Below, one piece after another: positions 49,465 to 57,376 of a stretch of DNA of 64,000 nucleotides (its first letter is position 1; every line of letters starts with the position of its first letter). The DNA comes from Flavicella marina (lineage in GTDB: Bacteria; Bacteroidota; Bacteroidia; Flavobacteriales; Flavobacteriaceae), in the NCBI RefSeq assembly GCF_009193215.1, contig NZ_VYVA01000001.1, positions 1,054,001-1,118,000 of the forward strand, given 5' to 3'. The position numbers were made by a program, and so were the translations under genes. The notes beneath the pieces are model-generated. The model had not been told where the DNA came from. It worked only from the letters and a program-made list of their open reading frames with translations, and did no database searches.

Positions 49465-49953
49465 ATGGACAAATATATTATAAGAAGAGGGTGTAAAGAA
49501 GATATGCCAGGGGTTTGGAATCTTATTTATGAGTTGGCTGTTTTTGAAAAAGAGCCAGATGCCGTAGAAGTTACGGTTGAAGATTTAGAACGTGATGGTT
49601 TTTCTGAAAACCCTAAATTCGAGGTTTTTGTCGCAGAGATTTCAGATGAAATTGTTGGTATTGCGTTGTTTTACTACCGATATTCTACGTGGAAAGGACC
49701 CACGATACATTTAGAAGATTTGGTAGTAAAAGAGGCAAAAAGAGGGTTGGGAATTGGAAAGTCTTTGTACAATGAAGTGATGCGTTTCGCTTTTGATAAA
49801 AAAGTAAGACGTGTAGAATGGGATGTGCTAGATTGGAATACCAATGCCATTGATTTTTACGAAAAAACAGGAGCAACGATGTTGCGTGATTGGAATGCGG
49901 TAAAGATGTATGAAAAAGCTTTGGATGCTTATATAAAAAAAATAGATGGCTAG
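49465..49953 (+). CDS. GNAT family N-acetyltransferase
   Basis: 162 residues, one GNAT fold. The acetyl-CoA loop is KRGLGIGKSLYNEVM, with IHLEDLVVKEAKRG before it and the WDVLDWNTNAIDFYEKTGA C-terminal motif after it. The length and this last motif resemble the spermidine/diamine acetyltransferase (SSAT2-like) branch; the actual substrate is unknown. It starts 1 nt after the M16 stop and ends 3 nt before the convergent dehydrogenase gene, with no terminator visible between. Confidence 0.93.
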   Translation: MDKYIIRRGCKEDMPGVWNLIYELAVFEKEPDAVEVTVEDLERDGFSENPKFEVFVAEISDEIVGIALFYYRYSTWKGPTIHLEDLVVKEAKRGLGIGKSLYNEVMRFAFDKKVRRVEWDVLDWNTNAIDFYEKTGATMLRDWNAVKMYEKALDAYIKKIDG

Positions 49954-49956
49954 TCT

Positions 49957-51309
49957 TTACAAATTTGAATCTATTGGTTCCCAAAGTTCAATTTTATTGC
50001 CGTCTAAATCTAAAATCCAAGCAAATTTTCCGTAAGAAAAAACTTCAGGTTTGTCAATAACTTCGATTCCTTCACTTTTCAAATCAACTAATAGTTGCGT
50101 TAAGTTTTTAACGCGATAATTGAACATATAATCTTTTTTGGAAGGATTAAAATAGTTGCTGTTTTCAGGAAATGGAGACCATTGTGTACTCGCATCGTTT
50201 TGTTGTTTGTCTTTCCACCAAAAGGTACTTCCAAATGTGTCGATATCAAACCCTAAGTGTTTTTGGTACCAAGCTCTGGTTTGCTCGGGGTTTTTTACTT
50301 TAAAAAATAATCCACCTATACCTGTCACTTTTTCTAGTGTTTCTGATTTTTTTAGGGGTTGCACATGAATATCAAAAAAATGAGCAGCAATTTTATCAAC
50401 ACAGGTTTGTGCAAGTTTTATTTTTGATTCTATAGTCCACCCGGCAACATGAGGAGAAAGTAATACCTGATCAGAATGAATTAAATATTCAAATGCAGGG
50501 GGTAAATTATCGTTTTCGAACAGGTTTTCGAAAGACCCTTTTTCGTATTCTAAAACGTCCAAACAAGCACCAAGTATTTTACCCATTTGCATGGCTTGTA
50601 CCAAGTGGTCTGTTACCACAGCACTTCCTCTTGCTGTATTGATGAGGTAAAAAGGTTTTTTGAAAAGAGAAATCATATCCCAATTGATCATTTTGTCAGA
50701 AAGATCATTGTATGGGGTATGTAGACTTAAAACATCGGCACGTTCTTGTATTTCTGTTAAAGTAGTTTGTCGACAATTCTCATCTCCTACATTTTCTTTG
50801 ATGTCGTAACACAGTACTTCAACATCAAAACCTCTCAGTTTTTTTGCGAATGATTTTCCCATGTTTCCATAGCCAATCAAGCCGACGACTTTTCCGTCTA
50901 ATTCAACTCCACGATTCTCTTCACGTAACCATTTTCCGTTTCTGATTTGTGTATCAGCTTGTTTGATTTTATTAAAAAGAGACAACAACATACCCAGTGC
51001 ATGTTCTCCTACTGCATTTCGATTTCCTTCAGGAGCTGAAATTAATTGAACCCCTTTTTCAGCAGCATATTCGGTATCAATACTTTCTAATCCGGCACCA
51101 ACACGAGCAATAAATTTTAGGTTATTTGCTTTGTCTAAAAATAGTTTGTCGATTTTAAAACGGCTACGGATTACAATACCTTCATACAGATGAATTTTAG
51201 CTTCAATGTCTGTTTTGCTTGAAACAAAATCTTCATCGTTTGTGCAGCCCAAATCGGCAAGCCCACTTTTTAATACAGGGTGATTGCTATCGATATGAAG
51301 AACTCTCAT
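49957..51309 (-). CDS. D-isomer 2-hydroxyacid dehydrogenase fused to a VOC (glyoxalase-like) domain
   Basis: 450 residues. Residues 1-~315 form an NAD-dependent 2-hydroxyacid dehydrogenase close to D-3-phosphoglycerate dehydrogenase: VIRSRFKIDKLFLDKANNLKFIARVGAG, GLIGYGNMGKSFAKKL (Rossmann glycines), LHTPYNDLSDKMI, NTARGSAV, and His in LLSPHVAGWT. Residues ~325-450 form a vicinal-oxygen-chelate domain: GIGGLFFKVKNPEQTRAWYQKHLGF, WILDLDGNKIELWEP. The frame is continuous across the junction. Usual dehydrogenases of this type end near 315. It lies 33 nt after panB on the same strand. Substrate of the VOC half is unknown. Confidence 0.9.
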   Translation of the reverse strand: MRVLHIDSNHPVLKSGLADLGCTNDEDFVSSKTDIEAKIHLYEGIVIRSRFKIDKLFLDKANNLKFIARVGAGLESIDTEYAAEKGVQLISAPEGNRNAVGEHALGMLLSLFNKIKQADTQIRNGKWLREENRGVELDGKVVGLIGYGNMGKSFAKKLRGFDVEVLCYDIKENVGDENCRQTTLTEIQERADVLSLHTPYNDLSDKMINWDMISLFKKPFYLINTARGSAVVTDHLVQAMQMGKILGACLDVLEYEKGSFENLFENDNLPPAFEYLIHSDQVLLSPHVAGWTIESKIKLAQTCVDKIAAHFFDIHVQPLKKSETLEKVTGIGGLFFKVKNPEQTRAWYQKHLGFDIDTFGSTFWWKDKQQNDASTQWSPFPENSNYFNPSKKDYMFNYRVKNLTQLLVDLKSEGIEVIDKPEVFSYGKFAWILDLDGNKIELWEPIDSNL

Positions 51310-51342
51310 AAATACAAGTTTAGAAAATGGAGAAAAATATTT

Positions 51343-52161
51343 CTAGTACTGTTCGGTGTCGTTAGGGAAATCTTTAGATTTTACGTCTTCACTATATTGT
51401 TTGAAAGCGTTTGACATATCTTCATATAAATTTAAATACCTACGTAAAAATCTTGGGTGAAATTCGTGTGTCATACCCACCATATCGTGTGTTACCAATA
51501 CTTGACCATCAACACCAGCTCCAGCACCAATTCCGATTACTGGAATCGAAATTTCTTCAGCAACTTTTGCAGCTAATTTTGCAGGGACTTTCTCTAGAAC
51601 GATCGAAAAACATCCAAGTTTTTCAAGTAGTTTTGCGTCTTCAAGAAGTTTTTTTGCTTCTGCTTCTTCTTTGGCTCTAACAGTATACGTACCGAATTTA
51701 TATATGGATTGTGGGGTTAGGCCTAAATGTCCCATCACAGGAATACCCGCTTTAAGAATTTTTTTAACAGATTGTTTGATTTCTAAACCTCCTTCTAATT
51801 TGATAGCATGCGCACCAGATTCTTTCATGATTCTAATAGCAGAACGCAAAGCTGTTTTCGGGTCAGATTGATAACTACCAAAAGGTAAATCAACAACAAC
51901 AAGACTACGAGAAGAAGCACGCACTACAGAACTTGCATGGTAAATCATTTGATCTAGCGTGATAGGCAATGTAGTTTCGTGACCTGCCATTACATTTGAA
52001 GCAGAATCTCCAACTAAAATCGCATCAACACCAGCTGCATCAACAATTTTTGCCATGGTATAATCATAAGCAGTAAGCATTGAAATTTTTTCACCGTTGT
52101 GTTTCATTTCAATAAGAGAATTCGTCGTTACTCTTTTGTATTTTTTTGTTGCTGCAGACAT
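51343..52161 (-). CDS. panB: 3-methyl-2-oxobutanoate hydroxymethyltransferase
   Basis: 272 residues, full length. It makes ketopantoate from 2-oxoisovalerate and methylene-tetrahydrofolate, the first step of pantothenate and coenzyme A synthesis. Marks: [89 protein letters not shown]. Divergent from the ECF sigma gene. Confidence 0.97.
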   Translation of the reverse strand: MSAATKKYKRVTTNSLIEMKHNGEKISMLTAYDYTMAKIVDAAGVDAILVGDSASNVMAGHETTLPITLDQMIYHASSVVRASSRSLVVVDLPFGSYQSDPKTALRSAIRIMKESGAHAIKLEGGLEIKQSVKKILKAGIPVMGHLGLTPQSIYKFGTYTVRAKEEAEAKKLLEDAKLLEKLGCFSIVLEKVPAKLAAKVAEEISIPVIGIGAGAGVDGQVLVTHDMVGMTHEFHPRFLRRYLNLYEDMSNAFKQYSEDVKSKDFPNDTEQY

Positions 52162-52360
52162 TGTTTCTATAGATTAAAAATCAGAATGCAAAAATACGTA
52201 AAGATTTCTACAAAAATCTATTTCTTCGAGAAACCAACTTATTTTAACCTTAGAATTATTGTATTTTGAATCCTAAAAAACAAAAATTAATATTCAGTAA
52301 AAGTTTTTGTTTGACTATATTTATGCCCAGAATCCATATAATGTAAAAGCAACGTACTGC

Positions 52361-52930
52361 ATGGAAAATGTTCAAAAACATACTTTAAATCCTGACAAGT
52401 GGATCGATCTGTATTCAGATTACCTCTTTAATTATACCATAGCGAGAGTTAACAAAACAGAAATCGCCAAAGATTTGGTGCAAGAAACTTTTTTTGCAGG
52501 ATTAAAAGCAATGAAAAATTTTGAAGGCAAAGCAAGTGAACGAACTTGGTTGATTGCTATTTTGAAGCGAAAAATTATTGATTACTACCGAAAAATAAAT
52601 TCTACTAAAGGCAAAGCTGAGGTGCGAATGAATTTTTATAGTGATGGAGAAAATGAAGGAGATTGGTTAGAAGAACGTGTGCCACAAACTTGGGGAAGCG
52701 ATGCTGACAAAGAAATTGAGAATGAAGAGTTAGGTGAAGCTTTGACTAAATGTATAGAAAAATTACCTGAAAAATATGCCATGGTATTTCGAATGAAGAC
52801 CATTCAAGATTTTGACACAGATGAAATTTGTAAGGAGCTTGATATCACAGCGTCTAATTTGTGGGTAATAATTCATAGAGCTAGAACGCAGTTGAGAAAG
52901 TGTATGGAAGATAATTGGTTTATTAAATAA
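52361..52930 (+). CDS. ECF-type RNA polymerase sigma factor
   Basis: 189 residues from the ATG at 52361; a TTG start at 52307 would add 18 residues of poor family fit. Region 2 spans DLYSDYLFNYTIARVNKTEIAKDLVQETFFAGLKAMKNFEG and KRKIIDYYRK; region 4 spans CIEKLPEKYAMVFRMKTIQ with the HTH ITASNLWVIIHRARTQLRKCM. It redirects RNA polymerase to a stress or signal regulon. The zinc anti-sigma gene starts 8 nt after its stop, the usual pairing. Confidence 0.94.
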   Translation: MENVQKHTLNPDKWIDLYSDYLFNYTIARVNKTEIAKDLVQETFFAGLKAMKNFEGKASERTWLIAILKRKIIDYYRKINSTKGKAEVRMNFYSDGENEGDWLEERVPQTWGSDADKEIENEELGEALTKCIEKLPEKYAMVFRMKTIQDFDTDEICKELDITASNLWVIIHRARTQLRKCMEDNWFIK

Positions 52931-52938
52931 AAGTGTTC

Positions 52939-53202
52939 ATGTCGAAATTTAAAATAACTTGTGATGAGGCCACTACGATTTGTGATAAATCACAATACGG
53001 AAAGGCTACAATAATGGAAATCATTAAATTGAGAATCCATTTTTTAGGATGTAAAATTTGTGCACTTTATACCAAGCAAAACACGTTACTTTCTAAAATT
53101 TTAAACACCAACAAAGGAGGTAGTGCAATTTGCAGTATGTCTGCAGAAGAGAAAGAAGAAATGCGCAAGCGTTTTCAAGAAGAAAGTGCAAAATTGCAAT
53201 AA
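52939..53202 (+). CDS. Zinc-binding anti-sigma factor (short ZAS type)
   Basis: 87 residues from the ATG at 52939. A GTG two codons earlier (52933) is an alternative. The His-x3-Cys-x2-Cys motif HFLGCKIC, preceded by CDEATTICDKS, is the zinc-binding anti-sigma signature. There is no membrane segment, so it is a small soluble regulator that presumably holds the preceding ECF sigma factor and may respond to redox or zinc. It is 8 nt after the sigma gene and 8 nt before the methyltransferase ATG. Confidence 0.88.
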   Translation: MSKFKITCDEATTICDKSQYGKATIMEIIKLRIHFLGCKICALYTKQNTLLSKILNTNKGGSAICSMSAEEKEEMRKRFQEESAKLQ

Positions 53203-53210
53203 TAAGAACC

Positions 53211-53852
53211 ATGGATTTTTTACCTGAAAAATTAGACGATTATGTTGTGGCACATTCTCAAGATGAGCCAAAACTTTTAAAAGAACTCAACCGAGAAACT
53301 TGGCAAAAGGTGTTAAACCCGAGAATGTTGAGTGGTGGTTTTCAAGGCCGTGTTTTGTCAATGATCGCCAAATTAATTCAACCAAAAAACATTTTAGAAA
53401 TTGGTACCTATACAGGGTATTCTGCTTTGTGTATGGCTGAAGGGATGCAATCTGATGGTGTATTGCATACCATCGATAAAAATGAAGAATTATACGATCT
53501 ACAACGAAAGTATTTTGATAAATCTACTGTCGGATCTCAGATTATACAACATGTAGGGAATGCTTTAGAGATTATTCCGAAAATTGATGAGAAATTTGAC
53601 TTGGTGTTTATAGATGCAGATAAGTCGAATTATTCGAATTATTTCAATTTAGTGATTGATAAAATGAATTCAGGTGGTGTTATTTTATCAGATAATGTTT
53701 TGTGGAGCGGTAAAGTAATAGAAAAATTAAATCCAAAAGATATCGACACAGCTGCTTTGTTAGAATACAATAAATTGATGAATTCAGACGAACGAATCGA
53801 GACAGTATTGCTTCCTATTCGTGACGGATTGACAATTAGTCGAGTAAAATAA
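53211..53852 (+). CDS. SAM-dependent O-methyltransferase (COMT-like, class I)
   Basis: 213 residues from the ATG at 53211; longer in-frame starts would overlap the anti-sigma gene without family support. SAM-binding motif ILEIGTYTGYSALCMAEGM, HTIDKNEELYDLQRKYF, metal/active-site DLVFIDADKSNYSNYF and GGVILSDNVLWSGKV match the divalent-cation-dependent O-methyltransferase family 3. Substrate unknown. It follows the sigma/anti-sigma pair by 8 nt, probably in the same operon. Confidence 0.93.
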   Translation: MDFLPEKLDDYVVAHSQDEPKLLKELNRETWQKVLNPRMLSGGFQGRVLSMIAKLIQPKNILEIGTYTGYSALCMAEGMQSDGVLHTIDKNEELYDLQRKYFDKSTVGSQIIQHVGNALEIIPKIDEKFDLVFIDADKSNYSNYFNLVIDKMNSGGVILSDNVLWSGKVIEKLNPKDIDTAALLEYNKLMNSDERIETVLLPIRDGLTISRVK

Positions 53853-53875
53853 TTTTTATAAAAGTAGTGAAGGAG

Positions 53876-53960
53876 ACTGAGTCTGTCGAATATAGTAGAC
53901 TGAGCTTGTCGAAGTCTAAGTTTTAAGACCAGATTTTTTGTATCCGTTCGACAAGCTCAG
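53876..53960. repeat. Intergenic repeat cluster with GACAAGCTCAG/CTGAGCTTGTC units
   Basis: Unit ctgagcttgtcgaa (53900-53913) has a perfect 14-nt inverted partner ttcgacaagctcag (53947-53960). A diverged direct copy, actgagtctgtcgaa, lies at 53876-53890. Such tgagc(t)tgtcgaa units are common interspersed repeats in flavobacterial genomes (from memory). It lies between convergent genes and may also act as a terminator. Confidence 0.8.
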
Positions 53961-53976
53961 GGTACAGAAAGAAAAA

Positions 53977-54249
53977 TTAAAATTGTCTTTTTATTGGACC
54001 ACTCATGTCTTCCAGATCTTCTTTTACAGAATCAATTTCTTTTTTGATGTCCTTGGTCACATCTAAGTCAATACCATTTTTTTCTGCACTGGTATTTATT
54101 TCTCTTTTGATATCGTTGGTTGCATCTTTAATTTGACGCATCCCTTTTCCGAGTCCTCTTGCAATTTCTGGAATTTTATCAGCACCAAACAACATCACTA
54201 CAATAAGTAGAACGACCATTACTTCCGGTGCACCAATAAATAATATCAT
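53977..54249 (-). CDS. tatA: Sec-independent protein translocase subunit TatA
   Basis: 90 residues. One N-terminal transmembrane helix (VMVVLLIVVMLFGADKIPEIARGLGKGMRQ) with the FGADKIPEIARGLG hinge and amphipathic helix diagnostic of TatA/TatE, then a charged tail. It forms the pore of the twin-arginine pathway with TatC. No tatC or tatB adjacent in the window. Convergent with the methyltransferase and divergent from the T9SS gene. Confidence 0.95.
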   Translation of the reverse strand: MILFIGAPEVMVVLLIVVMLFGADKIPEIARGLGKGMRQIKDATNDIKREINTSAEKNGIDLDVTKDIKKEIDSVKEDLEDMSGPIKRQF

Positions 54250-54298
54250 AATAAAAATAATTTATGACAAAGATAAACATTCATCTCGAATTCTTTAC

Positions 54299-54330
54299 TT
54301 TGAGAGAAAGCGATATTTTTTCTATTTTTG
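54299..54330 (+). promoter_or_regulatory. Bacteroidota-type promoter of the T9SS gene at 54342
   Basis: TTTG (54299-54302), 20-nt spacer, TATTTTTG (54323-54330). This is the best full consensus match in the window. Only 11 nt separate it from the ATG at 54342, so the leader would be very short. Confidence 0.6.
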
Positions 54331-54341
54331 AAATAAAAACT

Positions 54342-55373
54342 ATGGCTAAAAAATTACTTTTCTTTTCAGTATTGATTTCTCAAATTATCACAGGTCAAGT
54401 TATCTCTGATACCTATGATTTTGAATCTTTAACAGTAAGTTCAAATTTAAATGGACAAGATAATTGGGTTGTAAACACAAATGTTACACAACAAAATGTT
54501 GGAAATACCTCAAGTATTGGTGACTATGTTGGGTCTAAAGCTTTTGTTCCAGGAGATTTAGGAGGGAGCAATTTTTTGTTTGCCTCAAGGGTAAATGATG
54601 CGAATTGGGAAATACCTTCTGTCACGAGCTGCACCGTTGCGACAAACTTAACAATTGAAGCTAGTGTAGCTATTAACTATTGGGGACAACATTTTAATTT
54701 GTGTTATGATAAAAATGGTGACGGAGATTACGGGTCGTTAAACGTTGCAGATTCGAATGAATTGAGTGTTGGATTTGGTAGACACAGAACCGGAGGAGTT
54801 AATTATATGCAAGTTTATAAAGCAGACGGAACTACTACTTCAGTAGCTGTGGCTGAAAGTCTTGCGTCGTATGCTTGGGTGAGATTTCGTTTGGTGATAG
54901 ATTTGGCTGCAAATAGTGGTCAAGGTTCGGGAACTTTGTACTATAGAGATTTAGAAGCTTCCGGAAGCTGGACAGCATATCCTGGTCTTGGTAGTATCAA
55001 TATGTTAATTGATGATGGTTCGGTGAATCAAGATAATTTGTCAAATTTGGATGGAGTAGGATTTGTGCAAGAAGCAGATCGTGTTTATTGGGATGATTTG
55101 TATGTTTCAATAACATGTGACGGATTGGTTAGTGTTGAAAGTTCTCAAATAGATTTGGTGAAAATTTATTCTCATCAAAAAGATATCGTAATTAATTTAG
55201 GTGCTATTGAAAGCGTCGATATTGTGGTGTATGATATGTTAGGACGCGTAGTTTCTTCAGATTTAGGTGTGAGAAAAGATAATTACAGAACAAAAGTATC
55301 TCAAGAAGGTATTTATATTGTTCAAGTTTCAGAAGGCGGTGCTGTTAAAACTCAAAAAGTCTTGGTTCATTAA
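54342..55373 (+). CDS. Small T9SS-exported protein with a concanavalin-like domain
   Basis: 343 residues from the ATG at 54342; the frame is open 26 codons upstream, but MAKKLLFFSVLISQIITGQ is a proper signal peptide and a consensus promoter lies just before it. The middle (SDTYDFESLTVSSNLNGQDNW, then RHRTGGVNYMQVYKAD, YAWVRFRLVIDLAANSGQGSGTLYYRDL) looks like a LamG/concanavalin-type beta-sandwich. The last ~75 residues (VKIYSHQKDIVINLGAIESVDIVVYDMLG to the end, VKTQKVLVH) are a type A T9SS tail. No function known beyond likely surface binding. Confidence 0.82.
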   Translation: MAKKLLFFSVLISQIITGQVISDTYDFESLTVSSNLNGQDNWVVNTNVTQQNVGNTSSIGDYVGSKAFVPGDLGGSNFLFASRVNDANWEIPSVTSCTVATNLTIEASVAINYWGQHFNLCYDKNGDGDYGSLNVADSNELSVGFGRHRTGGVNYMQVYKADGTTTSVAVAESLASYAWVRFRLVIDLAANSGQGSGTLYYRDLEASGSWTAYPGLGSINMLIDDGSVNQDNLSNLDGVGFVQEADRVYWDDLYVSITCDGLVSVESSQIDLVKIYSHQKDIVINLGAIESVDIVVYDMLGRVVSSDLGVRKDNYRTKVSQEGIYIVQVSEGGAVKTQKVLVH

Positions 55374-55430
55374 TTTCAAATCATTATTCTTATTTTTCAA
55401 TAAAACAGGAAGATCGATCTTTTTGCTTAT

Positions 55431-55459
55431 TTGCAGATAATAATTACCAACTTGCAGAT
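55431..55459 (+). promoter_or_regulatory. LytTR-type direct repeat upstream of the histidine kinase operon
   Basis: TTGCAGAT at 55431 and an identical TTGCAGAT at 55452, 21 bp apart. LytTR regulators bind paired direct repeats at about this spacing. It lies about 30 nt upstream of the promoter element at 55489-55496, so autoregulation is likely. Confidence 0.65.
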
Positions 55460-55488
55460 TCTGTTGTTTAAGTTTTAGTTATTTACAA

Positions 55489-55496
55489 TAAATTTG
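55489..55496 (+). promoter_or_regulatory. -7 promoter element of the LytS/LytTR operon
   Basis: TAAATTTG, a perfect TAnnTTTG, with TTG at 55464-55466 as a possible -33 element; leader about 20-25 nt. Confidence 0.55.
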
Positions 55497-55522
55497 ACAT
55501 TCAGAATATAAGACGTCTTTGT

Positions 55523-56569
55523 ATGAAAAAATCGGCTGTTGTTTTATTACATTTCGGAGTGTGGCTTTGCTACTTTATTGTGGCAATGGGTTTGATGGCA
55601 GCATTTTTTCAAGGTAACGAAAATGCAGAAGAATCGTTGATGCAAAAAGCATTTGTGATTATCGCGATGTTTGGTTTAATACCTTCTGTTTTTTCGTTTT
55701 ATCTGTATTATTTTTTGTTGTTTCCCTACTTTTTTAAGCAAAAGAAATATTTAAAAACGGTTTTGTATGGCTTGTTTGTTTCTTGTTTAGCAGGGTTTAT
55801 AGGCTATGGGATGCTGTTCTTTTTTGTCGAGGGGAGTTGCACGGAAGAAGAGGAAGATGCCTTTGTTGGAATTGTATTTTTTATTTCGTTTTTGGCCACG
55901 ATAAGTGGTGTTATTGCACTGGTCATTCAAGGGTTTATTACTTGGTTTCAAGATATGAAACTAAAAGAGGCTTTGATAGAGAAAAATCATAAAATTGAGT
56001 TGGCATTGGTAAAGTCACAGCTCGACCCTCATTTTTTATTCAATACTATTAACAATATTGATGTGTTGATATTAAAGGACCAAAATGAAGCTTCTGATTA
56101 TTTAAATAAATTGTCAGATATCATGCGTTTCATGCTGTTTGAAACGAAGACAGAAGAGGTGCTTCTATCTAAAGAAATTGAGTACATCGAAAAATATATT
56201 GAGTTGCAAAAAATTAGAACAGCCAATACAGACTATATCAATTATTCAATAGTGGGAGATGCAAAAGACAGAAAAATTGCTCCGATGGTATTTATTCCGT
56301 TTATAGAGAATGCCTTCAAACATTGCACCAATAAAAAACTTGCAAATGCTATTCAAATAGAAATTGAAATCGAAGCAGATTGTGTTCGAATGAGTTGTGT
56401 AAATAAATACGACCCAAATAGAAAAGTAAAAGAGGGAAGCAATGGTTTGGGGAACGACCTTATTGAAAAAAGATTACAGCTATTGTATGAAAATAAACAT
56501 ACCTTAGAGGTGCAAAAAAATAACAACACCTATGCTGTAAACGTAAGTATTTGTCATGAAGAAATATAG
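55523..56569 (+). CDS. LytS/YehU-type sensor histidine kinase
   Basis: 348 residues. Four hydrophobic segments (~7-30, 42-65, 80-105, 118-145), then the His_kinase domain with the phospho-acceptor His in QLDPHFLFNTINNIDVLI, DYLNKLSDIMRFMLFET, and a degenerate HATPase (PFIENAFKHC, GLGNDLIEKRLQLLY). It overlaps the response regulator gene by 14 nt, so the two are coupled. It probably senses an envelope cue. Preceded by a LytTR-type repeat and promoter. Confidence 0.95.
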   Translation: MKKSAVVLLHFGVWLCYFIVAMGLMAAFFQGNENAEESLMQKAFVIIAMFGLIPSVFSFYLYYFLLFPYFFKQKKYLKTVLYGLFVSCLAGFIGYGMLFFFVEGSCTEEEEDAFVGIVFFISFLATISGVIALVIQGFITWFQDMKLKEALIEKNHKIELALVKSQLDPHFLFNTINNIDVLILKDQNEASDYLNKLSDIMRFMLFETKTEEVLLSKEIEYIEKYIELQKIRTANTDYINYSIVGDAKDRKIAPMVFIPFIENAFKHCTNKKLANAIQIEIEIEADCVRMSCVNKYDPNRKVKEGSNGLGNDLIEKRLQLLYENKHTLEVQKNNNTYAVNVSICHEEI

Positions 56570-57254
56570 CTGTATTATTATTGAAGACGAACCCTTGGCG
56601 CTGGAGCGAACGCGATTGTTTGTCGAAAAAATTCCATTTTTAGTATTAGAAGAAACTTTTGACAATGCATTGATGGGTCTTGCTTATTTGAAATTACATA
56701 AGGTTGATTTGTTATTCTTGGATATCAACATGGATGAACTTACGGGGATTGAGCTTTTAGAAAGCACCAAATTAGACAGTCAAGTTATCATTACTACTGC
56801 GTATCAAGAATATGCCTTGAAAGGATACGAACTCAATATCACAGATTATTTGCTCAAGCCATTTAGTTTTGAGCGTTTTTTACAAGCGGTAACAAAAGCA
56901 TTAGAACAGATTCAAATTTCAGAAACGAAAGGTTCGCTCTCACAAGATTATATTTTTGTAAAGACAGAAAATCGCTTGGAGAAAATAATGTTACACGATA
57001 TTATTTTTATTGAAGGTATGCGAGATTACCGCAGAATTCATACCGCAACCAAAAGAATTATGACCTTGCAAAACTTTAAAGAATTAGAAGCAATGATTCC
57101 TTCTGATTTGGTGTGTAGAGTTCACAAATCGTATATGGTGTCACTGCATAAAATAGATTCTATAGAACGAAGTAGGATTTATATTGGAAAAGAGATTATT
57201 CCGATTTCAGACACTTATAAATCAAGCTTTTTTGATAAAATTCATAAGAAATAA
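56556..57254 (+). CDS. LytTR-family response regulator
   Basis: 232 residues. Receiver domain (1-~120): acidic pocket IIIEDEPLA and phospho-acceptor Asp in LLFLDINMDELTG (about residue 54), Lys in YLLKPFSFERF. C-terminal LytTR DNA-binding domain (~135-230): YIFVKTENRLEKIMLHDIIFIEGMRDYRRIHT, FCRVHKSYMVSL-type motif VCRVHKSYMVSLHKIDS. Partner of the kinase, which it overlaps. The direct repeats at 55431 and 57266 are likely targets. Confidence 0.96.
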   Translation: MKKYSCIIIEDEPLALERTRLFVEKIPFLVLEETFDNALMGLAYLKLHKVDLLFLDINMDELTGIELLESTKLDSQVIITTAYQEYALKGYELNITDYLLKPFSFERFLQAVTKALEQIQISETKGSLSQDYIFVKTENRLEKIMLHDIIFIEGMRDYRRIHTATKRIMTLQNFKELEAMIPSDLVCRVHKSYMVSLHKIDSIERSRIYIGKEIIPISDTYKSSFFDKIHKK

Positions 57255-57265
57255 TTAATCCTGAT

Positions 57266-57295
57266 TTGCAGGATGAAATTCGGTTTATGCAGATG
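57266..57295 (+). promoter_or_regulatory. LytTR-type direct repeat upstream of the small-gene operon
   Basis: TTGCAGGA at 57266 and ATGCAGAT at 57287 begin 21 bp apart, matching the repeat before the kinase operon. It lies in the 122-nt gap after the regulator gene and suggests the small genes are a target of this LytTR system. Confidence 0.55.
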
Positions 57296-57335
57296 TATTT
57301 TGTTGTTTTGCATAATTCAATTGAATAGATCTAAG

Positions 57336-57376
57336 AGTTGTTAGATATTTGAGTATTCATTTAAAATCTAACAACT
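57336..57376 (+). promoter_or_regulatory. Perfect inverted repeat abutting a start codon
   Basis: Arms agttgttagat (57336-57346) and atctaacaact (57366-57376), loop 19 nt; the right arm ends directly before the ATG at 57377. A near -7 element GATATTTG (57344-57351) overlaps the left arm and loop. It could be an operator, or a translation-blocking hairpin if transcription starts further upstream. Confidence 0.6.

Noticed and set aside
53130-53210. Longer start of the O-methyltransferase inside the anti-sigma gene
   Set aside because: Extra residues are Arg/Cys-rich out-of-frame translation of the anti-sigma end; the ATG at 53211 starts with a normal family N-terminus.
57259-57275. Small hairpin atcctg/caggat after the LytTR regulator as a terminator
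   Set aside because: Only 6-bp stem and no T-run; the bases are better explained by the LytTR direct repeat.
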